A stretch of DNA of 64,000 bases from Tautonia sociabilis. Lineage in GTDB: Bacteria > Planctomycetota > Planctomycetia > Isosphaerales > Isosphaeraceae. The notes beneath the pieces are model-generated. The model made no database searches. It was given only the letters and a program-made list of their open reading frames with translations, and was not told the origin of the DNA. The stretch is taken from contig NZ_RYZH01000016.1 of NCBI RefSeq assembly GCF_003977685.1, positions 58,392 through 122,391 on the forward strand. The letters are read 5' to 3'. Each line of letters opens with the position of its first letter. The stretch's first letter is position 1. The translations under genes were made by a program, and so were the position numbers. Positions 35,484 through 44,084 of the stretch are shown here, one piece after another.

Positions 35484-35744
35484 CTCCCCTCCGCACCCAC
35501 CCCAAGACGCCCTCGGCTTGCGATCGGCCCGAGGCCTTCAGGGGAGAGTGTAGGCGCCGGGGAGCCGGCCGGGGATCGGAACGCGACCCGGGCCGGTGCG
35601 ATCGCCGGTTGCCCGACGGCTGGGGCCGCGCGGGCATCCAGGTCCAGCGACCGGTCGCGTCGGCAAGTCGCTCCCTGCTGCTGATCCCTCTGCCTCCGAT
35701 TGTCGCAGGGCAAGTTCCCCCCTGCCAATTCCCCCGCTCTCGCC

Positions 35745-35771
35745 TTGCGATTCCCTCCAGGTTCCTATACT
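35745..35771 (+). promoter_or_regulatory. Probable promoter of the Rieske gene
   Basis: TTGCGA (35745-35750) and TATACT (35766-35771) with a short 15-base spacer, ending 49 bases before the ATG at 35821. The rest of the divergent 35484-35820 gap shows no gene. Confidence 0.5.
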
Positions 35772-35820
35772 AGCAGTTGGCTCGGATTCGGAGCCGACGT
35801 CTCGCCTGGGGAGGGTTAAG

Positions 35821-36129
35821 ATGCCGGGGTTCGTCGCGCTGGCCCGCCTGTCGGAGTTGCCGCCGGGGGGGGCGATGGAAGTCGAGCACCAGGGGAGGAT
35901 CGTGGCCCTCTTCCGCCTGGACGACGGCGTTTTCGCCATCGACGGCATCTGCGCCCACCAGGGAGGCCCGCTCGCCGAGGGCCTCTGCCAGGGAGGGGTG
36001 GTCACCTGCCCCTGGCATGGCTGGCAATTCGACGTCCGAACCGGCCAGAGCACCACCCACAAGCGCATCCGGCAGGAAACCTTCGAGGTCCGCATCGACG
36101 GCGATGAGATCCTCGTTGCGATCCCCTGA
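35821..36129 (+). CDS. Rieske [2Fe-2S] protein, NirD/ferredoxin type
   Basis: A 102-residue soluble Rieske protein. The two cluster-binding motifs are CAHQGGPLAEG (Cys-x-His) and CPWHGWQFD (Cys-x2-His). The protein is short and lacks a membrane anchor, like NirD and dioxygenase ferredoxins. It would carry single electrons to an oxygenase or reductase, which is not encoded nearby. It may belong with the FAD oxidoreductase divergent from it, but this is only position. Confidence 0.9.
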   Translation: MPGFVALARLSELPPGGAMEVEHQGRIVALFRLDDGVFAIDGICAHQGGPLAEGLCQGGVVTCPWHGWQFDVRTGQSTTHKRIRQETFEVRIDGDEILVAIP

Positions 36130-36185
36130 GGCCCCCCTCCTGCCCCCGACGACCGCCCCCCGATCCGAGCCGCCAGGGACGCGCC

Positions 36186-37148
36186 GTGACCACCCTTCGC
36201 ACCGCCCGAAACGACGACGTCCCGGCGCTGGCCGACCTCTGGAACCGAGGGACGCCCAGCTACGGCGTCGCCCGCCCGCTCTCGGCCCGGGAGTTCGGCG
36301 ACGCGGCCCTGGGCCGGCTGGACTACGACCCCCTCGGCCTGCTCATCGCCGAGCGCGACGGCCGCCCCGTCGGCTTCGCCCACTCCGGCTTCGGGCCGGT
36401 CTCCCCGGCAGGGCCCTCCCACCGCCTCGACCGCTCGATGGGGACCGTCGCCATGCTCGTGATCGAGCCGGAGGCCGGCCCCGAGGTCGGCGTCGCCCTG
36501 GTCGATCGCGCCCGGCGCGACCTCCGCGACCGGGGGGCCCAGGTCGTCTACGCCGGCGGCCGGGCGCCGCTGAATCCCTTCTACTGGGGCCTCTACGGCG
36601 GCAGCGAGTTCTCCGGCGTCCTCGGCGCCCACGAGTCGTTCCACCGAGCCGTCCGAGACCGCGGCTTCCGCCCCTCCGCCCGCTCAGTCCTGCTGGAGCT
36701 GGACCTCCTGGGCCTGTCCGACCCGCCGTTCGACCCCCGGACCCTGCTGCTCCGGCGCCGATACCGGGTGGAGGTCGAGCCCGACGCCTCCTTCGAGCGC
36801 TGGTGGGACGCCCTCGCCCTGGGTTCGACATTCGCCACCTCCTTCCGCGTCTCCGACCCGCTTGGGCACCGGGTCGCCCGCGCGACCACCTGGGACATGG
36901 ACGGCTTCGAGCGGCAGGACGGCCGCCTCCGGGCCGGGCTCATCGACGTCGTCGTCGACCCCTCCCGGCGCCGACAGGGGCTGGGACGCTACCTGATCCG
37001 AGAAGTGATCCGCCACCACGCCTCCCGAGGCATCCACGCCCTGGCGGTCCAAACCGACGAGCAGAACGAGCCGGCCCTGGCCCTCTACCGGTCGCTCGGC
37101 TTCGAGCCGGTGGAGGAGGCGATCCTCTACCGATCCGACCCCTTCTGA
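36186..37148 (+). CDS. Double-domain GNAT acetyltransferase
   Basis: A 320-residue protein from a GTG start chosen because it gives a full first domain (TTLRTARNDDVPALADLWN). The first GNAT domain is weak at the acetyl-CoA loop (MLVIEPEAGPEVGVALVDRA); the second is canonical (GLIDVVVDPSRRRQGLGRYL, TDEQNEPALALYRSLGFEP). Layout resembles mycothiol synthase and related two-domain acetyltransferases, with only the second site likely active. Substrate unknown. A hairpin at 37157-37173 may end its transcript. Confidence 0.85.
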   Translation: MTTLRTARNDDVPALADLWNRGTPSYGVARPLSAREFGDAALGRLDYDPLGLLIAERDGRPVGFAHSGFGPVSPAGPSHRLDRSMGTVAMLVIEPEAGPEVGVALVDRARRDLRDRGAQVVYAGGRAPLNPFYWGLYGGSEFSGVLGAHESFHRAVRDRGFRPSARSVLLELDLLGLSDPPFDPRTLLLRRRYRVEVEPDASFERWWDALALGSTFATSFRVSDPLGHRVARATTWDMDGFERQDGRLRAGLIDVVVDPSRRRQGLGRYLIREVIRHHASRGIHALAVQTDEQNEPALALYRSLGFEPVEEAILYRSDPF

Positions 37149-37156
37149 CGGACTCC

Positions 37157-37173
37157 GGCCCGGCGACCGGGCC
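37157..37173 (+). terminator. GGCCCGG/CCGGGCC hairpin after the GNAT gene
   Basis: A perfect 7-bp stem with a CGA loop, 8 bases after the stop at 37148. It is followed by AAAG, not a T tract. Confidence 0.5.
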
Positions 37174-37259
37174 AAAGCTCGGCCCGGCGCTGGCGCTGGC
37201 GCCGGCGCCGGCATCGCGCGACTCCCCCCGATCGACCCATTCCCCAGGAGCCTTCCTCG

Positions 37260-37586
37260 ATGGCACGACGCCCCCCCCGCTCCCGCTCGCTCCGCGACCT
37301 CCGCGCCGAGGCCGAGGCCGCCGAGGCCCGAGCCCGGGAGGCCGCCTCCCGGGCCCCGGTGACTCCTTCGTCCCCCCGGCCCCTGGAGGATTCCCGCCGC
37401 AAGCCTCTCTCCCAGCCCCGGATGCGCGTCGTCTGGGCCGTCTGCGACCTCGGCGGCCGGCCCGTCGCCACCTTCCCCTACCCCCAGAAAGCCGCCGCCG
37501 AGGCCCACGCCGCCCAGCTCAAGGCCCGAGGCAAGGGGGACTTCTTCGTCCGATCCGTCAAGGAACCCATGGATCCAGCCGACTGA
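37260..37586 (+). CDS. Small hypothetical protein, 108 residues
   Basis: Unrecognised. A basic Ala/Arg/Glu-rich helix (residues 1-30) and a Pro-rich linker precede a compact C-terminal half (MRVVWAVCDLGGRPVATFPY, AEAHAAQLKARGKGDFFVRS) that looks like a small alpha-beta unit with strong coding bias. Similar short domains with a W-x-V-x-D...F-x-V-R pattern occur in planctomycetes. It is cytoplasmic and its role is unknown. Confidence 0.7.
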   Translation: MARRPPRSRSLRDLRAEAEAAEARAREAASRAPVTPSSPRPLEDSRRKPLSQPRMRVVWAVCDLGGRPVATFPYPQKAAAEAHAAQLKARGKGDFFVRSVKEPMDPAD

Positions 37587-37652
37587 CCCCGATCGGATCG
37601 AGGGTGCCTCGCATTCCGCCCCTCTCGACGGTGGCCGCTCATCGAGGATCGG

Positions 37653-37740
37653 AAGCACACCGTGCTCGGGTTCCACCGTGCGGAGCACACCGTGCTTGGG
37701 TTCCACCGTGCGGAGCACACCGTGCTTGGGTTCCACCGTT
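37653..37740. repeat. Three 30-bp tandem repeats, each with a hairpin
   Basis: Three copies at exactly 30-base spacing, each holding AGCAC-ACC-GTGCT (hairpin starts at 37654, 37684, 37714) followed by TGGGTTCCACCGTGCGG with single-base changes. They lie in the 715-base gap 37587-38301, in which I see no gene. Each unit can form its own stem-loop, on DNA or RNA. Confidence 0.85.
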
Positions 37741-37747
37741 CAGAGAA

Positions 37748-37824
37748 CAGGACGAATCCGAGAGCAGAACCGATCCGAGCACCGGGCGGATCCGAGAGCA
37801 AGGCGGATCCGAGAACCGGGAGCC
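37748..37824. repeat. Degenerate ~17-bp repeats around CGGATCCGAGA
   Basis: Four imperfect units share a (G)CGGATCCGAGA core (GACGAATCCGAGAGCAGA, ACCGATCCGAGCACCGGG, CGGATCCGAGAGCAAGG, CGGATCCGAGAACCGGG), directly after the 30-bp array. CGGATCCG is itself palindromic. Confidence 0.7.
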
Positions 37825-38006
37825 AGGCCAGGACGAACGTCCCTGGCGCACTGCCGAGCCGGTCCCGGCCGACTCTCCGCGCAAGGCTCAGCAAGGAGAC
37901 GCTCCCCGGTCCGGCGGGCCAGGAGCCGGCGACGGCGGTCGGGAGGGCCGGGGAATCGCGATCCCGGACTCTCCGACGCCCGCCCTCGGCTCGAGGCCTG
38001 ATTCGC

Positions 38007-38036
38007 TTGTCGCCTCCGGTCGCCGGCGCGTATGCT
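38007..38036 (+). promoter_or_regulatory. Probable promoter of the YVTN/cytochrome gene
   Basis: TTGTCG (38007-38012), 18-base spacer, TATGCT (38031-38036). It would give a long leader of about 260 bases before the GTG at 38302. Confidence 0.45.
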
Positions 38037-38301
38037 GAGGGGACGAATCGGTTGGCGGCCTCCCCGAGCCGGGTCCCCGGGCCCGCTCCCGGATTCGGTC
38101 GCGCTCGACTCGCGAACGACCCGGGCCGGATCGCCCCGGAACCTCGCCGAAAGAGGGAGGAGAGCCGCCATCGCGTCCGGCTCGAGGGGGTTGGCGAGAT
38201 CCATCCCCCGAGCGACCGGACCTTGGCCGATCCCTCGAACCGCCCCCCGCCCGCCTTCTCGCCCGCCCGACGCGGGCCGTCGACCCGGAGGAGCGCGACC
38301 C

Positions 38302-40197
38302 GTGACCGAGACGTCTCGCCCGATCTCCCGATTCGCCCCGCTGCCGCCGGTCGCCCTGCTGCTACTGGGCCTCGCCCTGCCGATGGCCTCGGCGATGCTC
38401 CCAGCCTCCCCCGGCGACGAGGCCGCTCCTGACCGATCGGCAGAGGCCGCGGAGCCCCACCGCTCTCCCGTCGCCCTGGCCCTCTCGGCCGACGGGACCC
38501 GACTGCTGACCGCCAACCAGACGGCCAACTCCGTCTCGCTCGTCGACCCGAAGGCCGGCATGGTCCTCGACGAGATCCCGACCGGCGAGAAGCCCTGCGC
38601 CGTCGCCCTCTCGGCCGACGGCCGCCGAGGGGCCGTCGCTCACTGGTTCGGCTACGACCTGGCGATCCTGGCCGTCGGCGACGAGGGGCTTCAGGTCGTC
38701 TCCCGAGTCGCCGTCGGCCCCGAGCCGAGGGGAGTGGCGATGACCCCCGACGGCTCGACCGCTTATGTCACCGTCGGCGTGGCCAACGAGGTCGTCCGGG
38801 TCGACCTCGACCGGGCCGAGATCACCGGCCGGGTCGCCGTCGGCCGGGAGCCGAGGGGCCTGGCCCTCAGCCCCGACGGAGATCGCCTGCTCGTCGGCAA
38901 CAACCGGTCGGCCGAGATGACGATCGTGCGCACGGCGGATCTGACCGTCGAGCGGACCATCCCCATCCGAGGGGGGGCCAACTTCCGCCAGGTGGCGATC
39001 GACCCGACGGGGGAATTCGGGTACGTCGCCAACATGGAGAACCGAGGCCTGGCGACCACCGACCGCAACATCGACCTCGGCTGGGTCCTCGGCCAGCGGC
39101 TGACCCGGGTCCCCCTGGCCAGCGCCGAGGACGACTACGCCACCCAGTCGCTCGACCCCCAGGGCCAGGCCGTCGGCGACGTGCACGGCCTGGCCCTCAG
39201 CCCCGACGGCCGCTTCATCGCCATCGCGGCCGGCGGCACGCACGAGGTGCTGCTGCTCCGCACCGACCGGGGACGCCTCCCCTGGCGCACCGGAGGAGCC
39301 CGGGACCTGATCCACTTCTCCCTGCTGGGCGGAGACGGCCGATTCCGCCGGGTCCCGGTCGGCGGCCGGCCGACCGAGCTGGCCTTCTCCCCCGACGGGA
39401 CCACCCTCTACGCCGCCAACTACTTCGAGAACGCCGTCCAGGTCATCGACGCCGAGGCCGGCACCCTGGTCGGCGCGATCGACCTCGGCGGCCCTCAGGA
39501 GCTCTCCCTCGCCCGCCGCGGCGAGATGCTCTTCCACGACGCCACCCGGTCCTTCAACCAGTGGTATAGCTGCAACACCTGCCACAGCGAGGGCCATCTC
39601 AACGGCGAGCAGTGGGACACCATGAACGACGGCTGGCACCACTTCTCCAACATCTCGTCGATCGAGAGCAAGAAGGACGTCCCCACCTTGCGGGGAGTCA
39701 CCCGGACCGGCCCCTGGACCTGGCACGGCTGGCAGTCGAGCCTCGAAGACGCCATGGTCGAGTCGTTCACCAAGAGCATGCAGGGCAAGCCCCCCACCAA
39801 CGAGGAGGTCCAGGCGGTGATCGCCTTCCTCGAAACGCTCGAACGCCCGCGCAACCCGTTCGTCGGCCCCGACGGCTCGATCTCCGAGGCGGCCGAGCGC
39901 GGCCGGGTCGTCTTCTCCTCTCCCAAGGCCGCCTGCGACACCTGCCACTCCGGCCCCGAGTTCACCGACGGCGAGATCCATCTGGTCGGCCTCGAAGACC
40001 GCCGGGACGTCTACAAGGGCTACAACCCCCCCACCCTCGTCGGCGTCTACGACCACGACCCCTACCTCCACGACGGCCGAGCCCGGACCCTCCGCGACGT
40101 CCTCACCGGCGATCACGCCCCCGATCTCGTCACCGGCCTCGGCGAGCTGACCGAGCAAGAGCTCTCCGACCTGATCGAGTACCTCAAAACCCTCTGA
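38302..40197 (+). CDS. YVTN beta-propeller/di-haem cytochrome c peroxidase-like protein
   Basis: A 631-residue exported protein from a GTG start just before a signal peptide (LPPVALLLLGLALPMASAM). Residues ~50-420 form a beta-propeller of YVTN repeats (LALSADGTRLLTANQTANSV, GVAMTPDGSTAYVTVG, LAFSPDGTTLYAANYFENAV). The C-terminal third has two c-type haem motifs, CNTCH and CDTCH, in a MauG/CcpA-type arrangement, with the ending LHDGRARTLRDVLTGDH. Related proteins reduce peroxide or oxidise protein cofactors in the periplasm; the substrate here is unknown. Confidence 0.9.
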   Translation: MTETSRPISRFAPLPPVALLLLGLALPMASAMLPASPGDEAAPDRSAEAAEPHRSPVALALSADGTRLLTANQTANSVSLVDPKAGMVLDEIPTGEKPCAVALSADGRRGAVAHWFGYDLAILAVGDEGLQVVSRVAVGPEPRGVAMTPDGSTAYVTVGVANEVVRVDLDRAEITGRVAVGREPRGLALSPDGDRLLVGNNRSAEMTIVRTADLTVERTIPIRGGANFRQVAIDPTGEFGYVANMENRGLATTDRNIDLGWVLGQRLTRVPLASAEDDYATQSLDPQGQAVGDVHGLALSPDGRFIAIAAGGTHEVLLLRTDRGRLPWRTGGARDLIHFSLLGGDGRFRRVPVGGRPTELAFSPDGTTLYAANYFENAVQVIDAEAGTLVGAIDLGGPQELSLARRGEMLFHDATRSFNQWYSCNTCHSEGHLNGEQWDTMNDGWHHFSNISSIESKKDVPTLRGVTRTGPWTWHGWQSSLEDAMVESFTKSMQGKPPTNEEVQAVIAFLETLERPRNPFVGPDGSISEAAERGRVVFSSPKAACDTCHSGPEFTDGEIHLVGLEDRRDVYKGYNPPTLVGVYDHDPYLHDGRARTLRDVLTGDHAPDLVTGLGELTEQELSDLIEYLKTL

Positions 40198-40401
40198 GCC
40201 TCCCTGTTCCCCCCCCGCTTCGGGACGGTCGGCAACGACGGCACGATCGGGGACGCCATTGGTCAAGCTCCTCCCGGACATCGGGAGCGGGGGGCCAGCT
40301 CGGCTCCCGGCGCATCCCGGACCTGGTTTGGGTGTACGTGCGGATTCCATGCGGCGGCCAGAGCGGATCACCTTCGCCCCGATCAAGAAAAACCGCCCGA
40401 A

Positions 40402-40429
40402 TTGACAGCCGGAAGGGGTCCGTTAGAAT
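40402..40429 (+). promoter_or_regulatory. Strong sigma-70-type promoter of the exbB-exbD genes
   Basis: TTGACA (40402-40407), 16-base spacer, TAGAAT (40424-40429). A start near 40436 leaves a leader of about 78 bases to the ATG at 40514. The rest of the 40198-40513 gap is empty of genes. Confidence 0.7.
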
Positions 40430-40513
40430 CGTCCGGTCCTGGGCCAGCGGAGCGACCAGGAGGCGGCCCGAGGGACGGGGCGGGTCGATCGCGACCGACC
40501 GGGAGGGTGCCCG

Positions 40514-41446
40514 ATGCCGATGGGAGCAGGCCGAAGGAACGTCCTCGGGCCTCGGCTCGTCCTGGTCCTGGCCCTGCTCGAGGCGGCCACTCCCCGGGCG
40601 ATCGGCCGTCCGCAGGGACCGCTCGATGGGCTCGATCCCCCCCCTCTCCCCGCCGTCGAGGTCGAGGCCGCCGAGGCCGACGCCGAGCCTGAGGCCGAGG
40701 CCGAGGAGGAGGGCCGGATCGGGGGGATCCCCGGGGTTGGGACCGAGAGCGTCGCGGCGCTGGTCCGAGACGCCAACCCGATGCTCATCCCGCTGGTCCT
40801 TTGCTCGGTGGCGACGCTCGGCCTCGCCTTCGAGCGGATGATCGCCCTCCGCCGAGGACGAGTGATCCCCAGGGAGTTCGTCGAGCGGTTTCTGGACCGC
40901 CTCTCGACCGGCAAGCTCGACCGCGACCGCGCCGCCGAGCTGTGCCGGGCCCACGAGAGCCCCATCGCCCGGATCTTCGGCCACGCCATCCGATACTGGG
41001 GTCAGCCGGCGACCGCGATCCGGCAGGCGGTGGACGCCGACTCCCGGGCCGAGGTCGCCGACCTGAAGCGGAACATCCGGGCACTCAACGGCACGGCCAC
41101 GCTCGCCCCGCTGCTCGGCCTGCTGGGCACGGTCGTCGGTCTGATCGAGGCGTTTGACGCCCTCGGCACTCCTTCCGACGCGGGAGAGGCCCGAGGCCAG
41201 GCGCTGGCGCAGGGCATCAGCCTGGCCCTGGTCGCCACGGCGTTCGGCCTGGCCATCGCGATCGTCTCGGTGGTGGCCTACTACGTCTTGCTCGGCCGGG
41301 TCGACGGCCTCGTCCGGGAGATGGACGAGCAGGTCCGCCGCGTCATCGAGCTGGTTTCGGCCGAGAGCTGGTCCGGCGCCGACCGCCGGGCCTCCCCCGG
41401 CCTCACCGCCGCCGAACGCGCCCGACCCGAGTCCCGTCCCGTCTGA
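40514..41446 (+). CDS. ExbB/TolQ/MotA family proton channel protein
   Basis: A 310-residue inner-membrane protein. After a signal-like N-terminus and an acidic Glu/Ala-rich stretch (EVEAAEADAEPEAEAEEEG) come three membrane segments: NPMLIPLVLCSVATLGLAF, LNGTATLAPLLGLLGTVVGL, and LALVATAFGLAIAIVSVVAY. The middle helix contains the TolQ/ExbB signature. With ExbD (41561) it forms a proton-driven motor that energises an outer-membrane or periplasmic partner. No TonB or receptor gene is nearby. The acidic insert before the first helix is unusual for the family. Confidence 0.92.
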   Translation: MPMGAGRRNVLGPRLVLVLALLEAATPRAIGRPQGPLDGLDPPPLPAVEVEAAEADAEPEAEAEEEGRIGGIPGVGTESVAALVRDANPMLIPLVLCSVATLGLAFERMIALRRGRVIPREFVERFLDRLSTGKLDRDRAAELCRAHESPIARIFGHAIRYWGQPATAIRQAVDADSRAEVADLKRNIRALNGTATLAPLLGLLGTVVGLIEAFDALGTPSDAGEARGQALAQGISLALVATAFGLAIAIVSVVAYYVLLGRVDGLVREMDEQVRRVIELVSAESWSGADRRASPGLTAAERARPESRPV

Positions 41447-41478
41447 CCCGGACCCGGACCCGAACCCGGACCCGGACC
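41446..41478. repeat. Five ACCCGG hexamers between exbB and exbD
   Basis: ACCCGG is repeated five times, one copy as ACCCGA, directly over and after the exbB-like stop. The following CCCGTCCCGT run continues the low complexity to about 41530. Confidence 0.75.
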
Positions 41479-41560
41479 GCCCCGAGTCCCGTCCCGTCCG
41501 GGTTCATTCCATCCCGTCCCGTCCCGAGCGATCCAGTCCCCGACGAAGCCGAGGCCGACG

Positions 41561-42013
41561 ATGCTGGGAGACGGCGATCAGGTTGACGAGATGCCGTTCA
41601 TCACCATGACGCCCATGGTCGACGTCATGCTCTGCCTCTTGATCTTCTTCATGGTCGCCTCCCGCCTGTACGATTGGGAGGAGCAGCAGTTTCACGTCCG
41701 AGTCCCGGAGGTCGGCGACGCCTCTCCGCTGACGGCCAGGCCCCAGGACCTGACGCTGACGATCCTCGAGCCCGGCCTCGTCGCCGTCGGCGCCGAGCGT
41801 TACGACCTGGAGGCCCTCCGTACCTTGCTCGAATCGGCCCGGGACGCCTATGAGGACCAGGGGGTCCAGATCCGGGGAGACGCCGCGCTGAGCTTCCAGG
41901 ATCTCGCCGACGTCCTCTCCACCTGCGAGGCCGCCCGCATCCGGCACGTCTCGCTGCTGGTCCGCCCCCGAGACGAGGCCGATTCCTCCTCGCCGTCCGG
42001 CGGGCCCGGATGA
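41561..42013 (+). CDS. ExbD/TolR family protein
   Basis: A 150-residue protein with one N-terminal membrane helix (MVDVMLCLLIFFMVASRL). The family's essential Asp is in TPMVDVML. The periplasmic domain follows (LTLTILEPGLVAVGAERYDL, VQIRGDAALSFQDLADVLST). It works with the ExbB-like protein at 40514. Its stop overlaps ATGA at 42010, a possible upstream start of the YqaA-type gene, so the three genes are likely one operon. Confidence 0.9.
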   Translation: MLGDGDQVDEMPFITMTPMVDVMLCLLIFFMVASRLYDWEEQQFHVRVPEVGDASPLTARPQDLTLTILEPGLVAVGAERYDLEALRTLLESARDAYEDQGVQIRGDAALSFQDLADVLSTCEAARIRHVSLLVRPRDEADSSSPSGGPG

Positions 42014-42153
42014 CCGCCGACCCCGGAAGCTTCCGGATCGATCCGGCTCCTTCCCTTCCTCCCGGTCCTCGAGTCGAGACGACGCCGCTCGATCCCCTCG
42101 GAATCGACCCGTCCCCTCCCCTCCCCTCCCCCCGCCAGGAGCCCCCGATCCTC

Positions 42154-42882
42154 ATGGCATCGCACGAGATCGAGATCACCGCGCCGGTCACTGCCGGAGG
42201 CCCGCCCCCGGTCCCCCGATGGGCCCTGCACCGGAGGATGTACAACTGGGTTCTCCACTGGGCCGAGACGCCGTATGCCCTGCCCGCCCTGGTGGTCATG
42301 TCGTTCGTCGAGAGCAGCGTCTTCCCCATTCCCCCCGACGTGCTGCTGATTCCCCTGGTGCTGGCGGCCACGACCCGATGGTGGCGGCTGGCGGCCTGGT
42401 GCACGGCGGCCTCGGTGATCGGCGGCCTGTTCGGCTACCTGATCGGCTTCGTCGCCTGGGAGACCGTGGGGGTCTGGATCGTCGAGCACCTGGCGCACGT
42501 CGAGCTCGTGCCGGTCAACGGCCGGCCCGACATCGCGATGCCGCCCTACCTACTCCAGGTGATCGGCGAGGACCGGCTTGGCGGCTCCTACCTGTTCCAG
42601 GTCTACGACCACTGGAACGCCTGGATCGTCTTCATCTTCGGGCTCACTCCCCTGCCCTACAAGCTGGTGACGATCACCGCCGGGGTGGCGCAGGTGGACC
42701 TCGCCATCTTCACGATCGCCTCGATCGCCTCGCGAGGGCTGCGGTTCTTCGTCGTCGCCTGGATCATCCGGACCTGGGGCCCGCCGGCCCGGGAGTTCGT
42801 CGAGCGGTACTTCAACCTGCTCGCCGTCGCCTTCGTCCTGCTGCTGATCGGCGGCTTCGCCGTCGTGAAGTTCGTCCTCTGA
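42154..42882 (+). CDS. YqaA/DedA-like (SNARE-associated) membrane protein
   Basis: A 242-residue membrane protein with about four to five helices: ALPALVVMSFVESSVFPIPP (family motif with the Glu and the Phe-Pro-x-Pro reentrant loop), WCTAASVIGGLFGYLIGF, a re-entrant loop with FGLTPLPYKLVTITAGVAQ, and a C-terminal helix LAVAFVLLLIGGFAVVKFVL. DedA-superfamily proteins move phospholipids or support proton-dependent transport. I prefer the ATG at 42154 (AGGAG 12 bases ahead). An ATG at 42010 overlapping the exbD-like stop would add 48 Pro-rich residues with weak coding bias. Confidence 0.85.
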   Translation: MASHEIEITAPVTAGGPPPVPRWALHRRMYNWVLHWAETPYALPALVVMSFVESSVFPIPPDVLLIPLVLAATTRWWRLAAWCTAASVIGGLFGYLIGFVAWETVGVWIVEHLAHVELVPVNGRPDIAMPPYLLQVIGEDRLGGSYLFQVYDHWNAWIVFIFGLTPLPYKLVTITAGVAQVDLAIFTIASIASRGLRFFVVAWIIRTWGPPAREFVERYFNLLAVAFVLLLIGGFAVVKFVL

Positions 42883-43338
42883 TCGGGCCAAGGGCCCCCT
42901 CCCCAATCGAGGAGGGGTCGGGCCGGTGATGGGGGCCGGGGCATCCAGCCCCGGCCGTCGCGGAGGAGGCAGCCGCCAGTGGAAGAACTCGGCCGGCATC
43001 GGGACGGGGAACCCCCGGGGGGCGAGGGTGATTTCCTCGACCCGTCCTCGACGGCTGATCGAGAGGATGGCGAACGACGAGTCGGTCTCGGCGTCCGCGA
43101 TCGAGACGAACCAGCGCCTTCCGCCGTATCCGAGTCGGGCGTGGTAGCGGACGTGCCCCTCCCACGCCTCGGCCCCCGGGATCGCTCGGAACTCCCGATC
43201 GGCGATCCGGATCGCCTCGGATCGCGAAATGGGCCGGATCGCGTTGAGCACCAGCGCGCAGACGCCCACCACGGCCAGCAGGCCGCCGACGGTCAGCCGC
43301 CGGTTGCGGAGCGGTCCCCGCCCGGCGAGAGGTCGCAT
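42550..43338 (-). CDS. Hypothetical membrane-anchored protein; frame runs into the opposite gene
   Basis: From the ATG at 43338 the product opens with one membrane helix (LTVGGLLAVVGVCALVLNAI) and a plausible exported domain (SRSEAIRIADREFRAIPGAE, VRYHARLGYGGRRWFVSIAD, SFAILSISRRGRVEEITLAP) with good coding bias. After about residue 150 it turns Pro-rich and then runs about 110 codons antisense through the YqaA-type gene before a stop at 42550. A real end near 42890 is expected. Either the stop was lost, a frameshift is present, or a true 333-base convergent overlap exists. I trust only the first ~145 residues. Confidence 0.5.
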   Translation of the reverse strand: MRPLAGRGPLRNRRLTVGGLLAVVGVCALVLNAIRPISRSEAIRIADREFRAIPGAEAWEGHVRYHARLGYGGRRWFVSIADAETDSSFAILSISRRGRVEEITLAPRGFPVPMPAEFFHWRLPPPRRPGLDAPAPITGPTPPRLGRGPLARSEDELHDGEAADQQQDEGDGEQVEVPLDELPGRRAPGPDDPGDDEEPQPSRGDRGDREDGEVHLRHPGGDRHQLVGQGSEPEDEDDPGVPVVVDLEQVGAAKPVLADHLE

Positions 43339-43408
43339 GGCGCGTCGCCCAATCGGTTCCGATCTCGCGGTCGTCCGGCCTGGCCCGCCGGCTGGCGGGC
43401 CATCGGGT

Positions 43409-43714
43409 TCAGGGGTCCTCGCGGCCGGCGTCGAACGCCTTCTCCAGGTCCTCGATCGCCAACGAGCCGATCTCGTTGCCCAGCAGCGCGCTGAGCTGCA
43501 ACCCGACCAGCGTCTCGCTCGGGTGCGAGCGCTCGCCGACGAGCTGCAGGAAGGGCTCGGCACCGACGAGGACGGCCCGAGGCTTGCCGTGGACGGTCAA
43601 CACGTAGCGGACATCGGGATGCTGGAGCTCGTTGAGAATGGTCGGCAGATTCTGGTGCAATTCCCGACTGCCGATGATACGGACGGGGGAATCGGCCTTC
43701 TTCTGGCCTGCCAT
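43409..43714 (-). CDS. Phd/YefM-type antitoxin-like protein without a toxin
   Basis: A 101-residue protein with a Phd/YefM-like N-terminal domain: VRIIGSRELHQNLPTILNEL, then VRYVLTVHGKPRAVLVGAEP. These bind operator DNA and neutralise a RelE/Doc-type toxin through a C-terminal tail; here the tail is LEKAFDAGREDP. The gene downstream encodes a membrane-anchored protein, not a known toxin, and nothing upstream fits. It may be a solitary regulator. Confidence 0.75.
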   Translation of the reverse strand: MAGQKKADSPVRIIGSRELHQNLPTILNELQHPDVRYVLTVHGKPRAVLVGAEPFLQLVGERSHPSETLVGLQLSALLGNEIGSLAIEDLEKAFDAGREDP

Positions 43715-43904
43715 GAAACCCGGCCTCCACCGAGGTGATCAAACACGAAGACGAGCCCGGGTCGGTACTGGAACCAGCGATGCCGGAATCCCGAGCAAGA
43801 ACGACCGAGAAACTCGGTGAATCCTCGACTCTAAAGCGACGGCTGAGGGACGACGGGCCTCAGCAAAGGGGCAGCCGGAAGGAGTTCCGGAAAGAAAGAG
43901 AAGA

Positions 43905-43980
<76 letters not shown>

Positions 43981-44084
43981 GTGCGTGTGTTGGTAAGGTA
44001 TCAGGTCGGCCGACCAAAGTCAACGGCCGGGCGTCTCCGGAATTCGACCGGCGCCGAACCCATTCGGGATCAGGGGCTTGTGGA

